The translations under genes were made by a program, and so were the position numbers. A stretch of 8,911 nt of DNA from assembly GCA_027010905.1 (NCBI GenBank), contig JALVBA010000168.1, positions 1-8,911 on the forward strand, in the 5' to 3' direction. Every line of letters starts with the position of its first letter. Position 1 is the first letter of the stretch. Below, in pieces: positions 1-6,194 of this stretch. Origin of the DNA: Marinilabiliaceae bacterium. GTDB lineage: Bacteria > Bacteroidota > Bacteroidia > Bacteroidales > Marinilabiliaceae. The notes below the pieces were generated by a model. It made no database searches. It was not told the origin of the DNA and saw only the letters and a program-made list of their open reading frames with translations.

Positions 1-1530
1 ATATTATTAGGGTTATTCATATTACTTTGTGCACCTATATTCTCTCAAGAAGAAATTTTAGATAAAACATTTGGTGAAGATGGTAAAGTTATTTTTCATT
101 ATGGAATGGAATATGGTTACAGTGCTTATGATGTAGCTGTACAAAATGACGGAAAAATCGTCATTGTTGGCAACATAGAATTGGCTGATAAAAGTGAAAA
201 AGATGTTTTTGTTTTACGCCTTAAGACTGATGGTACTTGGGATAATTCATTTCAGGATAGGGGATTCAATAATTTCAAAATAACAGATTCTGATTTTGAA
301 TATGCAAAAAAAGTAAAGATTGTAGGTGATAAAATATTGATAGGCGGTTTTAGCGGAACAAAAGGATTCATTATGAGGCTAAATTTGTCTGATGGTGAAC
401 CGGATGAGTCGTTTGGCAATAGCGGCAATGGAATTGTTACTACTGACCTTTTAAGCTCTATAAATGATTTATGCATTGTGTCACAAATCAATACTTATGA
501 TATTGTTTGTGCCGGTGCATATTCTGATGGATTTGAATCAAAACCGGCATTGGTCAGATTTACAGAAAACGGTCATCTTTTAACTGCTTTTGGATCTGAT
601 GGAAGAGCTACTATTAATAGTACTATAACCGGATATTTTACGGGAATATCAGCGAGTGCTAATACTTTATTCGCTTCAGGAACGAAACACAAAGATGGAG
701 TTATCAATGATGATGCTTTAATTGCCGGTTTCAATATTAATGGTTCTTGTAGTGGACATGTGACTATTGATGCACCAGTTGGAAATAGAAGAAATAATAT
801 TCATTCATTATACAGGAATATTTTTTCGGGAGCAGTGATATTCTGCGGTGATTATACATCAGATTCCGGTATCAGTGCTTATGTTTGCAAACTTAAGTCC
901 AATGGGAATATTGATAGGACTTTTGGAGATAATGGATATAGATTTACCGATAATTCCCAAACTATGAATTCCATAGTACATCAATCCGATGGGAAAATTA
1001 TACTTGGAGGATATTCGGATTTGTCGGGCAATAATGATTTTAATCTTATCCGGCTTACTTCGGGAGGTCAGGATGATTTGACTTTCAATACCGTGGGTTG
1101 GGGGCTTACGGATTTTAACGGTGCAGATGACTGGCTGCAAAAACTCGTTATTCAGCCGGACAGCAAACTTATTGCAGTTGGTAATTCGCAAATAGGCTCG
1201 GAACACAGCATAGCAATTGCGCGGTATATCACTAAAAATCCCTCTGCCATCAACGAAATTAATCAATCCGATATAAAACTAAGCATTTTTCCTAATCCAG
1301 TACAAAACAAAGAAATAAATGTCAATTATACAATACATAAAAAAGGGAAAATTGATATCTCTCTCTTTTCAATCGACGGTAAAAAAATAGCCGATATAAT
1401 TTCCGGAACAATGGGTGTTGGAGAGCATAAAGCAAGATTTATACTTCCGCAAACTATTGAATCCGGTTTATATTTTATTCGATTACAAAGTCAAAATCAA
1501 CAAATTTCTTTGAAATTGATTGTGTTATAA
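1..1530 (+). CDS. Secreted delta-60 repeat beta-propeller protein with T9SS type A sorting domain (5' end missing)
   Basis: The frame is open from the first base, so the true start lies left of the window, probably only a few codons away. The first 16 visible residues are a hydrophobic signal-peptide core ending in 'IFSQ', with a likely cut before 'EE'. The first in-frame ATG (106) would discard that signal and the first repeat, so it is not the start. Delta-60-type motifs (D-x-[ST]-F-G-x-x-G) have their Phe at window residues 24, 84, 138, 197, 308 and 362. A degenerate copy near 250 fills the double-length gap, giving about seven units spaced 54-60 residues. Each is followed by strands such as 'DGKIVIVGN' and 'DGKIILGGYS'. 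Seven units suggest a seven-bladed propeller (inference). From about 1270 the C-terminus is a T9SS type A sorting domain ('SIFPNPVQN', 'GLYFIRLQS'), so the product should be exported across the outer membrane and released or anchored at the surface. Ligand or enzymatic activity is unknown. Confidence 0.85.
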   Translation: MLLGLFILLCAPIFSQEEILDKTFGEDGKVIFHYGMEYGYSAYDVAVQNDGKIVIVGNIELADKSEKDVFVLRLKTDGTWDNSFQDRGFNNFKITDSDFEYAKKVKIVGDKILIGGFSGTKGFIMRLNLSDGEPDESFGNSGNGIVTTDLLSSINDLCIVSQINTYDIVCAGAYSDGFESKPALVRFTENGHLLTAFGSDGRATINSTITGYFTGISASANTLFASGTKHKDGVINDDALIAGFNINGSCSGHVTIDAPVGNRRNNIHSLYRNIFSGAVIFCGDYTSDSGISAYVCKLKSNGNIDRTFGDNGYRFTDNSQTMNSIVHQSDGKIILGGYSDLSGNNDFNLIRLTSGGQDDLTFNTVGWGLTDFNGADDWLQKLVIQPDSKLIAVGNSQIGSEHSIAIARYITKNPSAINEINQSDIKLSIFPNPVQNKEINVNYTIHKKGKIDISLFSIDGKKIADIISGTMGVGEHKARFILPQTIESGLYFIRLQSQNQQISLKLIVL

Positions 1531-1578
1531 TAACCATTTTTTTTAAGTCATCAATGATATCATAAAAAACAAAGTATT

Positions 1579-1977
1579 ATGAAACGCAAACTAAAATTCT
1601 TAATTGTAGATGATCATAAAATCTTTAGAAAAAGTCTTATGATGACCATAAAAAGATTGTTCCCCGATAGTATGTTCGATGAAGCAGGAAACGGTTTGGA
1701 ATTTCTGGAATTTTTTAAAAAACAAGATTATGATTTGATTTTTATGGATATGAAAATGCCTGAAATGAACGGAATCGAAGCGACTAAAATAGCGCTGGAA
1801 AAATTGCCTAAACTAAAAATATTGGGAATTTCAATGTTTGGCAATGATGAAGTAATCAATAAATTTTTTCAAGCAGGTGCCAAAGGTTTTATCCAAAAAG
1901 GAGGAAACCAAGAAGAAATCAAGCAAGCATCGGAAAAAATATTATACGGAGGCGAATATTGGCCGGAATCAATCTAA
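1579..1977 (+). CDS. Stand-alone response regulator receiver domain protein (NarL/FixJ-like, no output domain)
   Basis: This 132-residue cytoplasmic protein is essentially one CheY-like receiver. The acidic pair is D11-D12 in 'LIVDDH', the predicted phospho-acceptor is D57 in 'IFMDMKMPEMNG', the switch hydroxyl is S85 in 'GISMF', and the conserved Lys is K107 in 'GFIQKGG'. All residues needed for phosphorylation are present, so it is not degenerate. The sequence most resembles receivers of LuxR/NarL-type regulators, including the closing 'ILYGGEYWPESI', where such proteins normally continue into a linker and a DNA-binding helix-turn-helix. Here a stop follows at once, and the next gene starts 26 bases later, so no HTH is encoded in any nearby frame. 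It may act by protein-protein contact, as a phosphate sink, or be a truncated regulator. No histidine kinase is visible in the window. The start has an A-rich leader and no Shine-Dalgarno. Family assignment is firm; the role is open. Confidence 0.9.
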   Translation: MKRKLKFLIVDDHKIFRKSLMMTIKRLFPDSMFDEAGNGLEFLEFFKKQDYDLIFMDMKMPEMNGIEATKIALEKLPKLKILGISMFGNDEVINKFFQAGAKGFIQKGGNQEEIKQASEKILYGGEYWPESI

Positions 1978-1990
1978 TTATTTAACAAAT

Positions 1991-2003
1991 AAAAATTATT
2001 ATC
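1991..2003 (+). promoter_or_regulatory. A/T-rich translation leader without Shine-Dalgarno
   Basis: The bases before the start at 2004 read 'aaaaattattatc', followed by ATG and a run of A. No purine-rich AGGAGG-like element is present. A nearly identical leader precedes the start at 6195. Bacteroidota are known to rely little on Shine-Dalgarno pairing and to favour A-rich leaders, so this supports the chosen starts but does not prove a regulatory element. Confidence 0.4.
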
Positions 2004-2549
2004 ATGAAAAAAAATATTAAAATTAAATTTATGTATTTGAAAATTGCTTTATTGCTATTATTGTTATTTCTATTATCATTTCTTTCAAAGCCCGGTTATG
2101 GACAAATTATAGAAAGACAATTGATAAGTACAGCCGGAAATTTAAGCAATTCGGCAAATTTACAAGTATCAGCTACCTCAGGAGAGATTGTTGTTAGTAC
2201 AGAATCATCCGGAACTATAATACTGACACAGGGATTTCAACAACCGGCACTTGAGGATTTTGTAGGGACAATAAATATAGATAATTTAAAATTGGATATT
2301 TCCATTTCACCAAACCCTACAATTTCGACTATCAATTTAATTATTAAATCTCCAAATCATGCAAATTTGAAGATGGAAACATTGGATTTAACCGGGAAAA
2401 GAGTATTTCCGATGCAAACAATATCTTTTACCGGAGAAACAAAAAAGACTTTGGATTTTAGCCAATTACCATCAAATACATATTTACTTTTATTTAAAGA
2501 TAAAAATGGCAATGCCGTAAAGGCTTTCAAAATCATTAAAACCCGGTAA
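2004..2549 (+). CDS. Small secreted protein with 'TQGFQQP' motif and T9SS type A sorting domain
   Basis: The 181-residue product has an N-terminal signal: basic residues 1-13, a Leu-rich core at 14-27, and a likely cut after 'GYGQ' (residue 34). An alternative start at Met10 (2031) would keep the hydrophobic core, but the first ATG has the better leader. Residues 35-82 form a short domain ('RQLISTAG', then 'ATSGEIVVST', ending 'ILTQGFQQP'). I recognise this as a recurrent arrangement in small Bacteroidota secreted proteins that go directly into a sorting domain; its function is not known to me. Residues ~97-181 are a T9SS type A C-terminal domain ('ISPNPT', 'DLTGKRV', 'NTYLLLFKDKNGN', 'AFKIIK'), so export by the Por system is expected. 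It lies between the receiver gene and the first fibre gene, all in one direction, which suggests co-transcription. Confidence 0.85.
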   Translation: MKKNIKIKFMYLKIALLLLLLFLLSFLSKPGYGQIIERQLISTAGNLSNSANLQVSATSGEIVVSTESSGTIILTQGFQQPALEDFVGTINIDNLKLDISISPNPTISTINLIIKSPNHANLKMETLDLTGKRVFPMQTISFTGETKKTLDFSQLPSNTYLLLFKDKNGNAVKAFKIIKTR

Positions 2550-2602
2550 TCTAATATACAGATTCATAAACAAAAAATAATTAATAAATAAAATAGAAAC
2601 TC

Positions 2603-5600
2603 ATGAAAACTTTAATTAAACAAATTATCACTTTAATAGCAGTATTTTCTATTTACCAATCCGGAATTGCTCAATTTATTCCCGGTTTCAACTATCAGGC
2701 AGTTGTACGAAACAGCGATGGCACTTTAGCCAAAGATACCGAAATGCTGTTGCATGCAACTATTTCAAATGATGACGGAGTTGTATTCGATAAAATATAC
2801 AAACCAAAGTCAAATGAATTCGGATTAATCAACATTGTTATAGGCGATGGATCAACAGATTTTGAAAATATTGATTGGAAGAACGGAACACATTATTTTC
2901 ATATTGAAATAAATACCGGAACCGGTTATGAAGATATGGGAACAACAACGATTTATTCTGTTCCATTGGCAAATCTGGCAAAAGATGTGATCAATAATGA
3001 TGATGCGGATGCAGATCCGTCAAATGAATTGCAATTACTATCTTTTGATACCGAGACAAACAAATTGAGTATTTCAAATGGTAATTCTATTTCAATTCCT
3101 ACAGGGGGTAACGATACGGATGCAGACCCCGAAAATGAAATTCAAAAATTGACAAAAAATGGTAATCAAATAATACTCTCTAAGGAAGGGGGAAGTGTAA
3201 CGGATGAAGTTAATGATGCGGATGCAGACCCTGCAAATGAATTGCAAACACTTACTTTGACAGGACAGGAATTGAGTATCAGTGATGGTAACACCATTGT
3301 GCTTCCCGAATGTTCCTACATAATTGACACAGACAGGGATACAAAAGTCCAAGTAGAAAAAAATCCGGATGAGGATATCATTAGATTTGATATGAAAGGA
3401 ACCGAATATTTTACAATGAATAAAGGTAGATTGAATGTGAAAAATACAGGACAATCGGTATTTTTGGGATTAGATGCCGGTTCTAATGATGATTTTTCAA
3501 ACAACAAAAATACCTTTATAGGTCAGCAAGCAGGACAATCCAATACCTCGGGTTCGAATAATACAGCAATAGGATTTCGTTCACTAAATGAAAACATAAC
3601 CGGTGAATTTAATACAGCAAACGGTACTGAAGCATTAAGACGAAATACCTCAGGCAATAGAAATGTTGCGATTGGAAATCAATCATTGGCTTATAATACA
3701 ACAGGCTCGGACAATATCGCAACAGGAATTGCTGCTCTTAAAAATCATGTAACCGGAAATGACAATATCGCTATAGGACGTAATGCATTATTTTCCGACT
3801 CAACAGGTACTAACAATATAGCAATTGGTTCAGGTGCTTCTTATATCAATAAAACCGGTGGTTCGAATATTGCAATTGGTACGGCAGCATTACATCTCAA
3901 CAAAATTGAATACGGTGTAGTAGCAATTGGAGATTCTGCATTATATCACAATGGTATGCGTGATAATTATGATTTTGATTATTATATCCCAACTTTAAGT
4001 ACAGGGATCGGCACAAAAGTGCTTTTCAACAATACAACCGGTGAATTTAATACTGCAGTTGGATATAGTTCTATGTATTCAAATGAAACAGGAAGTAATA
4101 ATACCGCAGTTGGTCGCCATTCAATGTATTCAAATGTGACGGGAGATGAGAACACGGCAATAGGAGAATTTGCATTATGGAAAAATGTCGATGGTTCATT
4201 CAATACAGCATCAGGAGCAAGTGCTCTAAATACAAATGTGACAGGATACAATAATAATGCATTTGGAACAAATGCACTTTCTGAAAATGAGACCGGATAT
4301 GCAAATATTGCATTTGGCACAGCAGCATTGAAAAATAGTATTAGTGATTTTGGAATTGTAGCAATTGGTGATTCCTCTCTTTATAATTTGGGGAAATCAG
4401 ACAATGAGTCACAACAGCATTCGTTTTGCACAGCTATCGGATACAAATCAATGTTCAATAATATTGAAGGAATACATAATACTGCAACAGGATTTTTATC
4501 TCTTTATTCCAATACATCAGGTTCTGATAATACTGCTAACGGAGTATTAACATTAAAAAATAATACAACAGGTAATAATAATACGGCAATAGGAGCACAT
4601 TCCTTGCAAAAAAATACTGAAGGAAGTGACAATGTCGGTGTAGGTTCGGGTGCAATGATCTCAAATATAATCGGAAGTGGAAATGTTGCTTACGGAACCG
4701 AAGCATTATTTTCGAATACGGTAGGTAATTCAAATATTGCCATTGGTATATATTCATTGTTTTCCAATGAAACGGGAAATGAAAATACAGCATTGGGGAG
4801 ATATGCTCTTTACAGCAATACAAGTAGAAGCAATCTTGTAGCAATAGGTGATTCCGCATTATACAACAACGGAAGAGGTGTGTCTTATCCATATCAAGCA
4901 AAGAAAAACACAGCAATAGGTTCAAGAACTTTGGTTAAAAATACAACTGGAGATGGAAATACTGCTATCGGAAATACCGCTCTATATTCTAATATTAGTG
5001 GTAGCTCAAATACAGCTACCGGTTTGCAAGCTCTTCTAAATAATACAGAAGGAATCAATAATACTGCTTCAGGAGCTCTTGCTCTTTATACCAACTTGAA
5101 TGGAGATCTTAATTCCGCTTTCGGTTATAAGGCACTTTTGTTAAATAAAGGTAATGAAAATACCGGCATCGGAGCAAGTGCTCTTCAATACAATTCTACA
5201 GGTGCTGAAAATGTCGGTCTTGGTGCTTCTGTCAATTTCTTCAATCAAAATGGATCAAGAAATACTATTATAGGTTATCAGGCAGGTCATGGTAGTTCTC
5301 CTCATAGCAAATCAGGCAATGTCTTTCTCGGTTACAAAGCAGGATATGGTGAAACCGGAGATAATAAACTATATATTGAAAATTCCTCATCAAAATTCCC
5401 GCTTATTTACGGTGATTTCGCCTCTGATAAGATAGGAATCAATGGTACTCTCGGAGTAGGAACAAAAACACCTCAAACAGAACTCCATATTATTGACGGT
5501 AGTGATACCAATAGTGATGTAAAACTTAGAATGCAATCGCACGGAGCTAATCACGATGCCATAATAGAATTTTATGAAAATACTGCAGAAGCTATGAGTT

Positions 5601-6181
5601 TGCATTATGACGGTGGGGACAATGCTCTATATATTATCGACCTTGCAACAAATCCGGATAAAAAAAGACTAAAAATAGTAAGATCGACAGGTAGTATAAT
5701 TCCACAAGAGCATAAAAAAGCAGATCTTGGCAGTGCAAGCCTCGCCTTTGATGATATCTATTATGACGATTTACACAATCAGGGTGCATCTGCTTTCCTG
5801 GACAGGTCACCGGCAATGGAAATATTGTCTTATCCTCCAAGAGGAAAATCCCCCGGAGATTTCGATTATAAAACCGAAAGAGGTGATGTGGAATTGGATC
5901 CTAAATCCATGCCTCCGGGTCTGGCAGATGAAAACTCACTTCTCACTGATGAAATGGTATCGTACAATTATAAAGCCAATTATGAGCAACAGTTGATTAT
6001 CGAAAATCAAAAACAAATTATCCGGCAACAAGATGAAAGAATATTACAATTACAAAGTAAATTGCAAAAACAGCAAATTGGTATCCAAAATCTTCAAAAT
6101 GCACTAAAAGAACAACAACAGGAAAACAAAAAATTGGCTGAAAAATTAGATAAACTTGAAAAATATATTTTATCAAAATAA
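2603..6181 (+). CDS. Large secreted fibre-like protein with 17-residue beta-roll repeats and C-terminal coiled coil
   Basis: The 1192-residue product is probably a surface fibre or adhesin (inference). Signal peptide: residues 1-24, cut after 'GIAQ'. Residues ~25-128 are the 'GFNYQAVVRN..G' N-terminal domain common in Bacteroidota surface proteins ('FGLINIVIG', 'VPLANLAKDV'). Residues 134-235 hold three 'DADADPxNELQ' units. Residues ~286-910 hold about 35 copies of a 17-residue repeat of the type 'NTAIGxxALxxNTTGxx', most likely a left-handed beta-roll related to trimeric YadA-type heads. Residues 906-965 ('GYKAGYGETGDNKLYIENS', then 'LGVGTKTP') resemble the collar following such repeats in bacterial tail-fibre-like proteins. 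Residues ~1040-1125 are a compact conserved-looking domain I cannot name, and ~1125-1190 a Gln-rich coiled coil, suggesting trimerisation. There is no peptidase S74 signature and no T9SS tag, so surface delivery is unexplained. The N-terminal 235 residues are paralogous to the next gene. Confidence 0.85.
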   Translation: MKTLIKQIITLIAVFSIYQSGIAQFIPGFNYQAVVRNSDGTLAKDTEMLLHATISNDDGVVFDKIYKPKSNEFGLINIVIGDGSTDFENIDWKNGTHYFHIEINTGTGYEDMGTTTIYSVPLANLAKDVINNDDADADPSNELQLLSFDTETNKLSISNGNSISIPTGGNDTDADPENEIQKLTKNGNQIILSKEGGSVTDEVNDADADPANELQTLTLTGQELSISDGNTIVLPECSYIIDTDRDTKVQVEKNPDEDIIRFDMKGTEYFTMNKGRLNVKNTGQSVFLGLDAGSNDDFSNNKNTFIGQQAGQSNTSGSNNTAIGFRSLNENITGEFNTANGTEALRRNTSGNRNVAIGNQSLAYNTTGSDNIATGIAALKNHVTGNDNIAIGRNALFSDSTGTNNIAIGSGASYINKTGGSNIAIGTAALHLNKIEYGVVAIGDSALYHNGMRDNYDFDYYIPTLSTGIGTKVLFNNTTGEFNTAVGYSSMYSNETGSNNTAVGRHSMYSNVTGDENTAIGEFALWKNVDGSFNTASGASALNTNVTGYNNNAFGTNALSENETGYANIAFGTAALKNSISDFGIVAIGDSSLYNLGKSDNESQQHSFCTAIGYKSMFNNIEGIHNTATGFLSLYSNTSGSDNTANGVLTLKNNTTGNNNTAIGAHSLQKNTEGSDNVGVGSGAMISNIIGSGNVAYGTEALFSNTVGNSNIAIGIYSLFSNETGNENTALGRYALYSNTSRSNLVAIGDSALYNNGRGVSYPYQAKKNTAIGSRTLVKNTTGDGNTAIGNTALYSNISGSSNTATGLQALLNNTEGINNTASGALALYTNLNGDLNSAFGYKALLLNKGNENTGIGASALQYNSTGAENVGLGASVNFFNQNGSRNTIIGYQAGHGSSPHSKSGNVFLGYKAGYGETGDNKLYIENSSSKFPLIYGDFASDKIGINGTLGVGTKTPQTELHIIDGSDTNSDVKLRMQSHGANHDAIIEFYENTAEAMSLHYDGGDNALYIIDLATNPDKKRLKIVRSTGSIIPQEHKKADLGSASLAFDDIYYDDLHNQGASAFLDRSPAMEILSYPPRGKSPGDFDYKTERGDVELDPKSMPPGLADENSLLTDEMVSYNYKANYEQQLIIENQKQIIRQQDERILQLQSKLQKQQIGIQNLQNALKEQQQENKKLAEKLDKLEKYILSK
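3002..3307 (+). repeat. Three 'DADADPxNELQ' units, paralogous to 6597-6902
   Basis: Three acidic units begin at residues 134, 171 and 205 of the protein. Each has 'D-A/T-D-A-D-P-x-N-E-[LI]-Q' followed by two short strands ('LSISNGNSISIP', 'NGNQIILSKEGG', 'GQELSISDGNTIVLP'). Spacing is about 34-37 residues. The Asp-rich segments could bind calcium, but this is only an inference. The same three units in the same order occur in the next gene. Confidence 0.75.
3509..5332 (+). repeat. 17-residue (51-bp) coding repeat array, about 34 units
   Basis: The 'N-x-A-x-G' anchor recurs at protein residues 303, 320, 337, 354, 371, 388, 405, 422, 439, then 466, 483, 500, 517, 534, 551, 568, 585, then 609, 626, 643, 660, 677, 694, 711, 728, 745, then 769, 786, 803, 820, 837, 853, 870, 887 and 906. 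Steps are exactly 17 residues apart from three longer steps (27, 24, 24), one of 16 and one of 19. A further related strand lies at 286. The consensus is 'NTAIGxxALxxNTTGxx'. The DNA copies have drifted, so the repeat is clearer in protein than in nucleotides. A beta-roll or beta-helix fold is inferred from the short Gly/Asn-rich period. Confidence 0.9.
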
Positions 6182-6194
6182 AATTATTATAATC
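6182..6194 (+). promoter_or_regulatory. A/T-rich intergenic leader matching the one at 1991-2003
   Basis: The 13 bases between the stop of the first fibre gene and the start of the second read 'aattattataatc'. This is the same leader as at 1991-2003 with a two-base insertion, and both are followed by ATGAAAAAAA. There is no room for a promoter plus leader here, so transcription from upstream is likely. Confidence 0.4.

Noticed and set aside
16..36. Lipoprotein signal (Cys at window residue 10)
   Set aside because: The residues before Cys ('LFILL') do not fit a lipobox, which needs a small residue directly before Cys; the 'FSQ' cut fits a standard signal peptide.
859..1266. Minus-strand open frame opposite the delta-60 protein
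   Set aside because: It is wholly internal to a well-supported gene with clear repeats, and its product matches nothing I recognise.
106..1530. Starting the first gene at the first in-frame ATG (106)
   Set aside because: The frame is open to base 1 and encodes a signal-peptide core and the first delta-60 motif upstream of that ATG, so the true start is left of the window.
1503..1544. Possible intrinsic terminator: small AATTTC/GAAATT hairpin and a run of eight T after the first gene
   Set aside because: The stem has six mostly A-T pairs, lies inside the coding end, and is about 19 bases before the T run, so it is too weak and misplaced.
2550..2602. Bacteroidota promoter (TTTG ... TAnnTTTG) before the first fibre gene
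   Set aside because: No such pair is present in this 53-base gap or in the other gaps; the sequence is only A/T-rich.
4536..4925. Minus-strand open frame opposite the 17-residue array
   Set aside because: The antisense of Asn/Gly-rich repeats yields a low-complexity Leu/His/Tyr-rich product with no start context; it is a shadow frame.
3509..5332. CRISPR-like periodic repeats
   Set aside because: The period is a whole number of codons (51 bp), the reading frame stays open, and there are no identical direct repeats with unique spacers.
5727..5996. Plus-strand overlapping open frame in the tail of the first fibre gene
   Set aside because: It is out of frame within a continuous reading frame that encodes structured sequence and a coiled coil, with no sign of a frameshift there.
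5720..6178. Peptidase S74 intramolecular chaperone at the end of the first fibre protein
   Set aside because: The architecture suggests it, but I see no 'SDxRLKxNI'-like motif or a comparable catalytic Ser/Lys arrangement.
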